Assembly: GCF_013364155.1 (NCBI RefSeq)
Contig: NZ_CP054916.1
Location: 8,400,001-8,464,000 of the forward strand
Reading direction: 5' to 3'
DNA: 64,000 bases
Source: Streptomyces sp. NA02950
GTDB lineage: Bacteria; Actinomycetota; Actinomycetes; Streptomycetales; Streptomycetaceae
Of this stretch, positions 30,937-41,685 are shown piece after piece (the stretch's first letter is position 1; every line of letters starts with the position of its first letter). The notes below the pieces were generated by a model. It ran no database searches. It saw nothing but the letters and a program-made list of their open reading frames with translations, and was not told where the DNA came from. The position numbers and the translations under genes are program-made.

Positions 30937-33900
30937 GTGCACATTTCACCCGGCCCATTCCCGGATGCCGACAGCCGTCGTTCCGCACGCTTCCGCTGCC
31001 TCCTCATCGGAGCGAACGCGCTGGTCGTGAGCTGCGGGGAGCTGCTTCTGAGCCGTGGCCACGAGGTGGTGGGGCTGGTGTCCGAGGACGCCGGCATCCG
31101 CGACTGGGCCCGGCAACGGAAGCTGCCCTCCCATGACTTCGGCCCCGATCTGACCGACCGGCTGAGTACGGAACCATTCGACTATCTGTTCAGCATCGCC
31201 AATCTGCGGATTCTCCCGGCCCCGCTGCTCGAACTGCCGCGCGAGCTCCCGGTGAACTTCCATGACGGCCCGCTTCCGTTGCGCGCCGGGCTGTACGCCA
31301 CCACCTGGGCGGTGGCGGAACGCGCGGAGTCCCACGGGGTCACCTGGCACGTCATGACGGAACGGGCCGACGAGGGCGACATCCTCGTCCAGCGGGCGGT
31401 CCCGGTGACCGACCAGGACACCAGCCACACTCTCAACGCCAAGTGTTTCGAGGCGGGTTACGACTCCTTCGTCGAGCTGCTCGACGGTCTGGAGAGCGGA
31501 GGTGTCCGGCAAACACCACAGGACCTGAGCGCCCGTGGCTACCACGGCCGCTTCGACCGTCCGCCGGGCGGCGGGTTCCTCGTCTGGGACCGGCCGTCCG
31601 CACTGCTGCACGCCGCCGTCCGCGCGGCCGATCTCGGGCCGCACCCCAACGAGTTCGGCACCGCGAAGATCGTCATCGGGGGCACCCCCGTCCTGGTGGG
31701 CGGTCTGACCCCGCTGCCCGGACCGCCCGAAGCACCACCCGGCTCCGTGCTGCGCGGTGGCGAGGACGGCCTCGTGGTGGCGACCGCGGACGGCGCCGTA
31801 CGGCTCACCCGGCTCACCAGCCCCACCGGTGAGCCGCTCACCGCCCCCGCCCTGGCCGCGCGGGGCGCATGCCCGGGGCATCGGCTGCCCGGCCCCGGCC
31901 CGGGGCTGCTCGCCGCCGCCACCGTGGCCCAGACCGGCAGCCTGCGGGACGAGCGGTACTGGGTCCGGCGCCTCGCCGAGCTGACCCCCGCCGACCTCAT
32001 CCGGACCGAGGCCGCCGAGCGGGGCAGCGGCGGCCATGTCACCGTGTCCGTCCCCGTGCCACCGGTGGCCACCCGTGCCGCCGCCACCACCGGGCTCCGG
32101 CGCGACCAGTGGCTGCTCGCCGCCCAACTCGCCTTTCTCGCCCGGCTCGGCACGGACGGCGAGACCGATGTGCACTGGCGGGCCGTCCACCCCGCCACCG
32201 GACGTCCGGCGGTCGACGCGCTGTACGCCTCCTTCGTACCGCTGCGGGTCCCGTGCGTGGACGGCGCGAGCATGGCCACCTTCGGTGCGCGGCTGGCCGA
32301 GCGCACCGCGGAAGCGGACCGCCACCGGACCCACCCCCATGACCTGTGGGTCCGGCACCCGCGGCTGCGCGCCCACCGCCCACCGGCCCCCGGACTGCCG
32401 ATCGCCGTCGAGGTCTGCGACGACCTCGGTGCGGCCGCCGCCCCCGCCGACGGCACGTCCCTGCTCCTCCGCTTTCCGCGCGGCGGCGGCGGACCCTGCC
32501 AGTGGGTCGCCCGAGAGGACACCTGCGACGGCCGGACCCTGGCCCTGCTCGCCGAGTACGCCACCGCCTTCATGGCCGCGGCGGCCACGGCGGAGGGCAG
32601 CGGTGATCTGACCCGTATCCCGCTCGGCAGCCCGGCGCACCGCCGCGCCGCCGCCCGCTGGAACGACGCGGCGGCGGGCGGTCCCCCACCGGACGGCTGT
32701 GTGCACCAGCTGGTCGCGCGCCAGGCCCGGCTGCACCCGGACGCACCGGCGGTGTCCTGCGGTGAACGTGTCATCAGCTACGCGGAGCTGGACCGCGGAT
32801 CGTCGGCGCTGGCCGGTCATCTGCGGACCCGGGGCATCGGCGCCGGATCCCTGGTCGGTGTGTTCCTGGACCGGTCCGCCGAGCTGCCGGTCGCGCTGCT
32901 GGGCATCATGAAATCGGGGGCGGCGTATGTGCCGCTGGACCCCATCTATCCGCCCGAGCGCATCGCGTACATGCTCTCCGACACCTCGCTCTCCCTGATC
33001 GTCACCGAATCACGGCTGGCCGGGCGGCTGCCCGCCGGCCACGGCGATGTGCTCGTCCTGGACCGGGACCGGCCGGTGATCGCCGCGGCGCCTCCGGAGC
33101 CCGGTGCCGACGTCCGCGGCGAACAGGACGTCTATGTGCTGTACACCTCGGGCTCCACCGGCCGCCCCAAGGGCGTACGGATCGGCCACCGCGCCCTGAC
33201 CAACCTGGTCCGTTCCATGTGCCGCACCCCCGGGGTGACCGGGCGGGACACCCTCCTCGCGGTCACCACCGTGTGCTTCGACATCGCCGGGCTGGAGCTG
33301 TACTGCCCACTGGCCGCGGGTGGCCGGGTCGAGGTGGCCACGGCGGAAGCCGTCGCCGACGGCGCCCGGCTGCGCGAGGTGCTGCAACGCGTCCGGCCCA
33401 CCGTCATGCAGGCCACCCCCGCCACCTGGCGGATGCTCCTGGACGCCGGATGGCCCGTCACGACCGACGCTCCCCTGCCACGCATCCTGTGCGGCGGCGA
33501 AGCCCTGACCACCGACCTCGCCGGACAACTGCTGTCCCACGGGGCCCAGTTGTGGAACATGTACGGGCCCACCGAGACCACTATCTGGTCCTCCGTCAAA
33601 CGAATCCGCCCCCGGCAGCCGGTGACCCTGGGGCGGCCGATCGCCCACACCCGGTTCCATGTCGTCGACCGCTGGCTGCGCCCGGTGCCGCCCGGCGTCC
33701 CCGGCGAACTGCTCATCGGGGGAGCGGGCGTGGCACAGGGCTATCTGCACCGTCCCGACCTCACCGCCGCACGCTTCCTCCCGGACACCTACGGCCCCTC
33801 GGACGGCACCGTCTACCGTACCGGCGATCTGGTGCGGCTGCGGGCCGACGGCGAACTGGAGTACCTCGGCCGCCTGGACGACCAGGTCAAACTGCACGGC

Positions 33901-34551
33901 TACCGCATCGAACCGGGCGAGATCGAGGAAGCGCTGCGCGGGCACCCCGGTGTCACGGACGCGGTGGTGGTGGTCCGCGAGGACCGCCCCGGCGACCGGC
34001 GGCTGGTCGCGTACACCGTCCCCGGCCACCCCGGCGTACGCCCCGCCGAACTCCGCGGCCATCTCCGCGCCACGCTCCCCGACTACATGGTGCCCACCGC
34101 CTTCGTGGAGCTCGACGCCCTTCCGCTGACCGCCAACGGCAAGACCGACCGGCCGGCCCTGCCGCGCCCCGCACGCACCACCGGCGGTGGCACCGCACCC
34201 ACCGGCTGTCTGGAGCGCGCCGTCGCCGCCGTCTGGTGCGAGGTGCTGGGGGCGGACGCGGTGGGCACCGACGACAACTTCTTCGAGGCGGGCGGCACCT
34301 CACTGCTGCTGATGCGGGCGATGGCCCGGATCAACGCCGACGTGGGCGCCTCGCTGACACGCGTGGACATGTTCATGTATCCCACCGTCCGGTCGCTGGC
34401 CCGGCACCTGGACGGTCAGCGGCCCGGCCGCACCGGACCCCGCCCCGATCCGGTCGCGCACCGGGGCGCCGGGCGTTCCCGCTCCGGCCTCGGCGCCCTG
34501 CGCGGACGGCGGCGGCAGCACCACCCGGCCGACGAGACCTCAACGGGCTGA
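30937..34551 (+). CDS. NRPS loading protein: formyltransferase, degenerate C, A (Gly), PCP
   Basis: A 1204-residue protein predicted to make N-formylglycyl-S-carrier as the starter. Residues ~20-210 match methionyl-tRNA formyltransferase catalytic domains: Asn107 and His109 (VNFHDG) and Asp145 (ADEGDI) fit the Asn-His-Asp triad. Residues ~335-560 start like a condensation domain (SLRDERYWVRRL), but no HHxxxDG motif is present, so it is probably structural. The A domain (~586-1080) has YTSGSTGRPKG, FDIAGLELY, MYGPTETT and YRTGDLVR. Reading the specificity residues by alignment to PheA gives D-I-L-Q-L-G-M-I-W-K, one step from the glycine code. The carrier domain has Ser1122 in GGTSLL. The same FT-A-PCP logic starts oxazolomycin and conglobatin. 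The start is GTG at 30937 with AAGGAG upstream. The PCP is complete; the Arg-rich tail ends 26 nt before an IS110 transposase gene. Confidence 0.88.
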   Translation: MHISPGPFPDADSRRSARFRCLLIGANALVVSCGELLLSRGHEVVGLVSEDAGIRDWARQRKLPSHDFGPDLTDRLSTEPFDYLFSIANLRILPAPLLELPRELPVNFHDGPLPLRAGLYATTWAVAERAESHGVTWHVMTERADEGDILVQRAVPVTDQDTSHTLNAKCFEAGYDSFVELLDGLESGGVRQTPQDLSARGYHGRFDRPPGGGFLVWDRPSALLHAAVRAADLGPHPNEFGTAKIVIGGTPVLVGGLTPLPGPPEAPPGSVLRGGEDGLVVATADGAVRLTRLTSPTGEPLTAPALAARGACPGHRLPGPGPGLLAAATVAQTGSLRDERYWVRRLAELTPADLIRTEAAERGSGGHVTVSVPVPPVATRAAATTGLRRDQWLLAAQLAFLARLGTDGETDVHWRAVHPATGRPAVDALYASFVPLRVPCVDGASMATFGARLAERTAEADRHRTHPHDLWVRHPRLRAHRPPAPGLPIAVEVCDDLGAAAAPADGTSLLLRFPRGGGGPCQWVAREDTCDGRTLALLAEYATAFMAAAATAEGSGDLTRIPLGSPAHRRAAARWNDAAAGGPPPDGCVHQLVARQARLHPDAPAVSCGERVISYAELDRGSSALAGHLRTRGIGAGSLVGVFLDRSAELPVALLGIMKSGAAYVPLDPIYPPERIAYMLSDTSLSLIVTESRLAGRLPAGHGDVLVLDRDRPVIAAAPPEPGADVRGEQDVYVLYTSGSTGRPKGVRIGHRALTNLVRSMCRTPGVTGRDTLLAVTTVCFDIAGLELYCPLAAGGRVEVATAEAVADGARLREVLQRVRPTVMQATPATWRMLLDAGWPVTTDAPLPRILCGGEALTTDLAGQLLSHGAQLWNMYGPTETTIWSSVKRIRPRQPVTLGRPIAHTRFHVVDRWLRPVPPGVPGELLIGGAGVAQGYLHRPDLTAARFLPDTYGPSDGTVYRTGDLVRLRADGELEYLGRLDDQVKLHGYRIEPGEIEEALRGHPGVTDAVVVVREDRPGDRRLVAYTVPGHPGVRPAELRGHLRATLPDYMVPTAFVELDALPLTANGKTDRPALPRPARTTGGGTAPTGCLERAVAAVWCEVLGADAVGTDDNFFEAGGTSLLLMRAMARINADVGASLTRVDMFMYPTVRSLARHLDGQRPGRTGPRPDPVAHRGAGRSRSGLGALRGRRRQHHPADETSTG

Positions 34552-34577
34552 AGCGGAAAGGAATCTCAATGATCGTG

Positions 34578-35783
34578 TCAAGCCGCCTGCGTGACCGGTG
34601 GGGCGGGGGTGAACGGCCTTTTGTCACGCAGCATCGCCCACAGCACGTCGACCCGGCGGCGGGCGAGTGCGAGCAGGGCCTGGGTATGCAGCAGGCCCTC
34701 GGATCGTTTCTTGAGGTAGTAGTCCCTGGACGGACCGGGCCGCATCATCGCGGTCTGCGCGGCCAGGTAGAAGATGTGTCGCAGGCGCCGGTTGTAGCGC
34801 TTGGGCCGGTGATAGTTGCCGCTGCGGCGGCCGGAGTCCCGCGCGACCGGGGCCAGGCCGGCGTGGGAGGCAAGTCGGCCGGCATCGCGGTAGCCCGACA
34901 GGTCCCCGACGATGGCGACGAACTCGGCGCCGAGGATGGGCCCCATGCCGGGCATGGACTCGATGACCTCGGCGCGGTCGTCGTCGCGGAAGGTTTCGCG
35001 GATCTCCCGGTCGTTGTCCTTGATCCGCTCGTCCAGCGTCAGCAGCTGGTGGGCGAGGTCGCAGACCAGCTTGGCAGCCCGTTTCTCGCCGGGCAGCACG
35101 GTCATCTGGGACTGGGCGGCCTCCACCGCCTTGGTGGCCACGGTGTCGGCGCTTCGGACCTTGCGGCGTTCCAGCCAGGTCGTCAGCCGCTTGACGCCGA
35201 TCCGGCGGAGGGCTGCCGGGGTCTGGTACTCGGTCAGCATGACGATGGGCCCCTTGGCCGCGGAGTAGTCGAAGGCCCGTTCCAGCGCGGGACAGATCCC
35301 GACCAGCAGGTCGCGGAGCCGGTTGATCAGTCTCACCCGGTCGGCGATCAGGTCGGCCCGGTAGTTGGTGAGCACCTGGAGGGTGGTGACCAGCTCCGGG
35401 GGTGTGTTCAGCGGGGCGAAGTCCTTCGGGCGCATGCGGGCCTGGTCGGCGATGACACGGGCGTCCTTGGCGTCGGTCTTGCCCTCCCCACGGTAGGCGC
35501 CGGACATACGGTTGACCGTCCGGCCGGGCACGTAGACCACCTGCTGGCCGTGGGCAATCAGCAGGGCCAGCAGCAGGGTGGAGGCCCTGCCGGAGATATC
35601 CACCGCCCACCGCACTTCATCGGCCCGCTCACGGGCGGTGTCGATGAGGGCGAGAATCTGCGACTCGTCGTTGATCACCTTCGTCGAGAAAAGTGTCTCG
35701 CCGTCGGCGTCGACCGCCACCGCCCAGTGATGCCCCTTGCCGGCGTCGATGCCGACCCATATCCGCGTGTGAGACGTGCTCAA
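34578..35783 (-). CDS. IS110 family transposase (DEDD type)
   Basis: A 401-residue transposase. The N-terminal RuvC-like DEDD domain starts IWVGIDAGKGHHWAVAVD (first Asp), followed by WAVDISGRAS and EGKTDAKDARVIADQA with further acidic residues. The C-terminal transposase_20 domain has SMPGMGPILGAEFVAIVGD, LASHAGLAPV and PKRYNRRLR, ending with the Ser region characteristic of the family. The coding sequence looks intact. I chose the TTG at 35783 (STSHTRIWVG), preceded by GGAG; an ATG at 35843 in the same frame is an alternative. It is oriented against the NRPS and PP-loop genes, so transcription from upstream must read through it in antisense. Confidence 0.92.
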   Translation of the reverse strand: MSTSHTRIWVGIDAGKGHHWAVAVDADGETLFSTKVINDESQILALIDTARERADEVRWAVDISGRASTLLLALLIAHGQQVVYVPGRTVNRMSGAYRGEGKTDAKDARVIADQARMRPKDFAPLNTPPELVTTLQVLTNYRADLIADRVRLINRLRDLLVGICPALERAFDYSAAKGPIVMLTEYQTPAALRRIGVKRLTTWLERRKVRSADTVATKAVEAAQSQMTVLPGEKRAAKLVCDLAHQLLTLDERIKDNDREIRETFRDDDRAEVIESMPGMGPILGAEFVAIVGDLSGYRDAGRLASHAGLAPVARDSGRRSGNYHRPKRYNRRLRHIFYLAAQTAMMRPGPSRDYYLKKRSEGLLHTQALLALARRRVDVLWAMLRDKRPFTPAPPVTQAA

Positions 35784-35980
35784 ACTCGTTGCTCCGTTCC
35801 ACCGTGACCAGCACCTTTCGTGGTCCGAGGAACACTCCGCCAACAGGTCCCTAACCAGCGATGACCGCAGTTCTCAATCAGTGGTCGGAGCGTCCCGGAG
35901 GACCGGGCGGCCATTCCTTTCGAGCCACGAACGGCAACCCACCATCAGCCACACCCGGTCCTCCCGGACCGCCAACATTC
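35784..35980 (-). ncRNA. Possible IS110 left-end bridge RNA region
   Basis: IS110-group elements encode a structured bridge RNA upstream of the transposase, in the same direction. This stretch shows an 11-bp inverted repeat (GGAGGACCGGG at 35897-35907, CCCGGTCCTCC at 35954-35964) and a small hairpin CGGTCC-tccc-GGACCG (35956-35971). Whether this belongs to the element or to the native leader of the PP-loop gene is not decidable from one copy. Confidence 0.25.
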
Positions 35981-35997
35981 TTAGGGAACCACCCACC

Positions 35998-37128
35998 ATG
36001 CGCGTGTGCCAGGTATGCGCCCTGAAGGAGGACCACCCCGGCGTCACCCTCGACGCCGACGGGGTGTGCAGTGTGTGCCGTCTCGATCGCGTCGGCGATC
36101 TGCTGGAGAACTTCAGCTACACCCAGCAGGTCCACGACGAGTTCACCCGCAGCGGGCCCAACCCCGACGGGCCCTACGACTGCCTCTTCATGTACAGCGG
36201 TGGCAAGGACAGCACCTACATGCTGGACAAGTTCGTCAACGAATACGGAAAGCGCGTCCTGGCCTACACCTTCGATGTGCCCTTCGAAAGCACCCACGCG
36301 GCCGACAACATCGTCCTGGCCCGGGAGAAGATCCCCGCCACCTTTGTGGTCGACTCCGACGACGACAACATCAAAACGGTGATGCGGGAGGTCTTCAACC
36401 GGCCCGTCGCCAAACCGGGAAAGTACCTCGACGAAAAGCTGCCGTGTGTCTCCTGCCGCACCTTCTTCGTCATCCGCGCGATCCTCTACGCCTTCCGGCA
36501 CCGCATTCCCTACATCGCGCTGTGCGCCGATCCGCAGCAGATCCTCACCATGGAATCCGACACCCGGGAGGTGGTGCGCGGCTTCTACCGCACCTTCGGC
36601 GCGAAGCTGACCGACACGGTCTTCCAGGGCGAGGCCGAGCAGGTGCTCTTCGCCGAGGAGGAGCGGCTGCCCCGCATCGTCTTCCCGTTCGTCGCCATGC
36701 GCTACGCCTACGACCCCGACCGCATCGTGGCCGACCTGAAGGCCAAGGGCCTGTACGACTCCTCCCCGCTGGAAACCCACTGCACGCTCTTCCCGCTGCT
36801 GAACTACTACTCCTTCGCCCACTGGAACTGCATGTTCTACAAGCTCAACGCCGCCAGCCGGCGGCGCGCGGTGCACCGCAACAAGCACCAGGACCGCTCG
36901 ACCTTCAGCATCACCTTCCCGCGCGCGGCCGATCTCCCCGCGATCGAGGAGCGGATGAAACACGTCGTCCTCGACATCGCGGAGGGCCGCGGCGAGCCGG
37001 AGAAACAGCAGCACGAACTCGTGGACCTGTTCCAGGAACTGGGCGCCACGGCGGACGCGGCACGGTTCGTCGCCGGAGGCTTCCTCGGCATGCGGACGCT
37101 CGCCGCCGACCTGGGCATCGCCCTCTAG
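35998..37128 (+). CDS. PP-loop ATPase, probable oxazole-forming cyclodehydratase
   Basis: A 376-residue adenine-nucleotide alpha-hydrolase (PP-loop) protein. The ATP-binding loop is YSGGKDST near residue 67. Zinc-type Cys pairs occur at the N-terminus (CQVCALKED, then CSVCR) and mid-protein (LPCVSCRTFF). It resembles sugar amidotransferases of the WbpG/PseA type in layout, but there is no partner glutaminase gene here. In a cluster starting from N-formylglycine, the fitting role is that proposed for the PP-loop proteins of the oxazolomycin and conglobatin pathways: ATP-dependent activation of the formamide or ketone oxygen and loss of water to close a 5-substituted oxazole. The ATG at 35998 follows AGGGA. 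It is 20 nt upstream of the KS-ACP gene. A thioamide-forming role is a less likely alternative. Confidence 0.75.
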   Translation: MRVCQVCALKEDHPGVTLDADGVCSVCRLDRVGDLLENFSYTQQVHDEFTRSGPNPDGPYDCLFMYSGGKDSTYMLDKFVNEYGKRVLAYTFDVPFESTHAADNIVLAREKIPATFVVDSDDDNIKTVMREVFNRPVAKPGKYLDEKLPCVSCRTFFVIRAILYAFRHRIPYIALCADPQQILTMESDTREVVRGFYRTFGAKLTDTVFQGEAEQVLFAEEERLPRIVFPFVAMRYAYDPDRIVADLKAKGLYDSSPLETHCTLFPLLNYYSFAHWNCMFYKLNAASRRRAVHRNKHQDRSTFSITFPRAADLPAIEERMKHVVLDIAEGRGEPEKQQHELVDLFQELGATADAARFVAGGFLGMRTLAADLGIAL

Positions 37129-37148
37129 GGCGGGGAGACGGAGGAATC

Positions 37149-39719
<2,571 letters not shown>

Positions 39720-39808
39720 CGGCGGTGCCCCCGTCAGGCCGGTGACTCCCACCACCGCGGGTACGGCACCCCCTCATCGAAGGGAGGCGCCGCCGCGGTG
39801 ACACCGGT

Positions 39809-40542
39809 TCACTGGGCGCTCGCGGCGGGGCGCACCACGATCTCGTTGACGTCCACCTCGGCCGGGCTGCCCACGGCGAAGGCGATGGCGTTCGCGACGG
39901 CCGGCGCGGGAAGGGCCACCGAACGGTAGGTCTTCATGTCCTCCCGGGCCCGCGGATCGGAGATGGAGTCCGCGAGCTCCGACTCGGTCACCCCCGGGGA
40001 CACCACGGTCACCCGGATGTCGCCCGCCGACTCCTGACGCAGCCCCTCCGACAGCGCACGCACCGCGAACTTGGTGGCGCAGTACACCGCGGCGGTGGGC
40101 ACCACCTCGTACGCGCCCACCGACGCAATGGTGACGATGTGTCCGCCGCCCCGCTCCCGCATCACCGGCAGGGCCGCCGCGATCCCGTGGAGCACACCCC
40201 GCACATTTACATCGATCATGCGGTCCCACTCCTCGACCTTCAGCTCCGCCAGCGGCGACAGCGGCATCACCCCGGCGTTGTTCACCATCACATCCACCCG
40301 CCCGAACCGCTCCCGCGCGGCGGCCACGAACTCCCGTACGTCCGCGGCGCCGTGACGTCCAGCCGCCGGAACGCCGCCCGGTCACCGCCGTTCGACACCT
40401 GGTCCACCAGCGCGGCCAGCCGGTCCGTGCGCCGCGCCCCCAGGAAGACCCGGTGGCCGTCGGCGGCCAGCCGTCGGGCCGTCGCCTCGCCGATGCCACT
40501 GCTGGCCCCCGTGATCAGAACGACCTTCTCGGTGTCCGTCAT
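39809..40542 (-). pseudogene. SDR family oxidoreductase with a 1-nt frameshift
   Basis: Two overlapping frames together make one classical short-chain dehydrogenase of about 244 residues. The N-terminal piece, from the ATG at 40542, has VVLITGASSGIGEATA and runs to FRRLDVTA. The second frame resumes at ADVREFVAAARERFGRVDVMVNNAG and contains TIASVGAYEV, YCATK (catalytic Tyr and Lys) and VVSPGVTESEL. The span is one base short of a multiple of three, with the break near 40350 in a GGCGCCGCGG stretch. It may be a real lesion or a base-calling error. It is divergent from the XRE regulator, a common streptomycete pair in which the regulator represses the reductase. Confidence 0.75.
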
Positions 40543-40630
40543 CCCTGTCCGTCCTCTCGATCGTGGAGCTGATCCGCCCGTCACCGAGTCTGAGGAGAAA
40601 GCCGCAGGTCAGCCAGGAGGAGCGGTGGCT

Positions 40631-40645
40631 GGGTGTGGCACACCC
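40631..40645. promoter_or_regulatory. Palindromic operator candidate between SDR and XRE regulator
   Basis: GGGTGTG-G-CACACCC is a perfect 7-bp inverted repeat with a one-base centre, lying 37 nt upstream of the regulator start in the 139-nt divergent gap. It is the obvious candidate binding site for the adjacent regulator. Confidence 0.5.
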
Positions 40646-40681
40646 GGGCAGCGTCCCGCCCGGCTGCCTAGCCTGGTACGC

Positions 40682-41515
40682 ATGCCCGACAACGCATTCG
40701 GCGAATTCCTGCGCGCACGCCGCGCGGGCCTGCGCCCAGAGGACGTCGGCATGGCGCACCACGGGGTCCGCAGGGTCCCCGGACTGCGCCGTGAGGAGGT
40801 GGCCGTTCTCGCCGGGGTCAACGCCGACTACTACACCCGGCTGGAACAGGGCCGCGAACGCCACCCCTCACCGCAGGTCCTCGACGCCCTCAGCCGCGCC
40901 CTGCACCTGGACACGGACGCCCGCGCCCATCTGTACCGGCTGACCGGCACCGCCCCCGACGACCGCCACCGCCTCGCCCCGGACACCGTCAGCGCGGGGC
41001 TGCGGCGGCTGATGGACGGCTACGCCCACACCCCCGCCTTCGTCGTCAACCGCACCTTGGACGTCCTCGCCGCCAACGCCCTCGCCGAGGCGCTGTTCTC
41101 GCCCTTCCGGCCCGCGGACAACCTCGTCCGGATGATCTTCCTCGACCCCGCGGCCCGTCACTTCTTCACCCGTTGGGACTGGACCGCCCAGGCCACCGTG
41201 GCCAATCTGCGCCAGGCGGAGGGCTATCCCGCCGACAGCCCCCGGCTGAACGCCCTCGTGGACACCCTCACCCGGCACAGCGCCGAATTCACCGCCCTGT
41301 GGAGCGCCCACGCAGTGCGCGGCAAGACCCAGGACGCCAAACACCTCCACCACCCCGAGGTCGGCCCGCTGGACCTCACCTACCAGTCCTTCGACGTCCG
41401 TGCCGCCCCCGGCCAGCAGCTGATCATCTACCACGCCGAACCCGGCAGTCCCAGCGCCCAGGCACTGGGACTGCTCGGCACCCTCGACGCCACCCGGCGG
41501 CAGCCGGCCGACTAG
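40682..41515 (+). CDS. XRE family regulator with MmyB-like ligand domain
   Basis: A 277-residue DNA-binding regulator. Residues ~5-75 are an XRE helix-turn-helix (FGEFLRARRAGL, VPGLRREEVAVLAGVNADYYTRLEQGR). The C-terminal half (~100-265) is the MmyB-like ligand-binding domain with DVLAANALAEALF, MIFLDPAARHFF and LTYQSFDVRAAPGQQL. Such proteins bind a fatty-acid-like ligand and usually control a divergent SDR gene, which is present here but frameshifted. No Shine-Dalgarno is visible. A TAGCCT sequence (TAnnnT) sits 7 nt before the ATG at 40682, so the transcript may be leaderless. The stop codon TAG lies inside the terminal CTAG of the small repeat that follows. It is the only regulator close to the biosynthetic cluster, but nothing ties it to cluster control. 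Confidence 0.88.
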   Translation: MPDNAFGEFLRARRAGLRPEDVGMAHHGVRRVPGLRREEVAVLAGVNADYYTRLEQGRERHPSPQVLDALSRALHLDTDARAHLYRLTGTAPDDRHRLAPDTVSAGLRRLMDGYAHTPAFVVNRTLDVLAANALAEALFSPFRPADNLVRMIFLDPAARHFFTRWDWTAQATVANLRQAEGYPADSPRLNALVDTLTRHSAEFTALWSAHAVRGKTQDAKHLHHPEVGPLDLTYQSFDVRAAPGQQLIIYHAEPGSPSAQALGLLGTLDATRRQPAD

Positions 41516-41681
41516 GGCCCGTCTTCAAAGGGGGCGTCCGGCCGCGAGCGGCGTCTGGTGCGGTACATCGCAAGGCGAAGGATCGCCCTCGTACTGGGCG
41601 TACTCGGGCGACTCCGACAACGCAGCGAGGTGCCGTGCCAGGCGTCGGGAGCAGGGCGGCCCCTTTGAAGACGGGTCCTAG
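41512..41681. repeat. 170-bp MITE-like element with 22-bp terminal inverted repeats
   Basis: The ends CTAGGGCCCGTCTTCAAAGG (41512 onward) and, inverted, CTAGGACCCGTCTTCAAAGG (ending 41681) match with one difference. The interior carries a core (CATCGCAAGGCGAAGGATCG, then GGGCGTACTCGGGCGACTCC) that recurs in the element at 60597-60815. It has no coding capacity. The element fills the gap between the XRE stop and the alanine racemase stop and could act as a bidirectional terminator through its ends. Confidence 0.7.
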
Positions 41682-41685
41682 TACC

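Larger units (their letters stand above)
34552..35990 (-). mobile_element. IS110-family insertion (ends not resolved)
   Basis: A DEDD transposase gene with non-coding flanks lies between two genes of one biosynthetic operon. IS110 elements usually lack clear terminal inverted repeats and target duplications, so the ends cannot be set by eye. The bounds given are the non-coding limits between the NRPS stop and the PP-loop start. The long flank lies upstream of the transposase, as expected for the IS110 group. Confidence 0.55.

Noticed and set aside
35998..37128. PP-loop protein as a thioamide- or thiol-forming enzyme (closthioamide or thiotetronate type)
   Set aside because: No sulfur carrier, cysteine desulfurase or cyclisation-type A(Cys) module is present, and the formylglycine starter points to oxazole formation instead.
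40682..41515. XRE/MmyB-like gene as the cluster's pathway-specific regulator
   Set aside because: Its palindrome and divergent SDR explain it as a local autoregulated pair, and no matching palindrome was found in the 30.7-30.9 kb control region.
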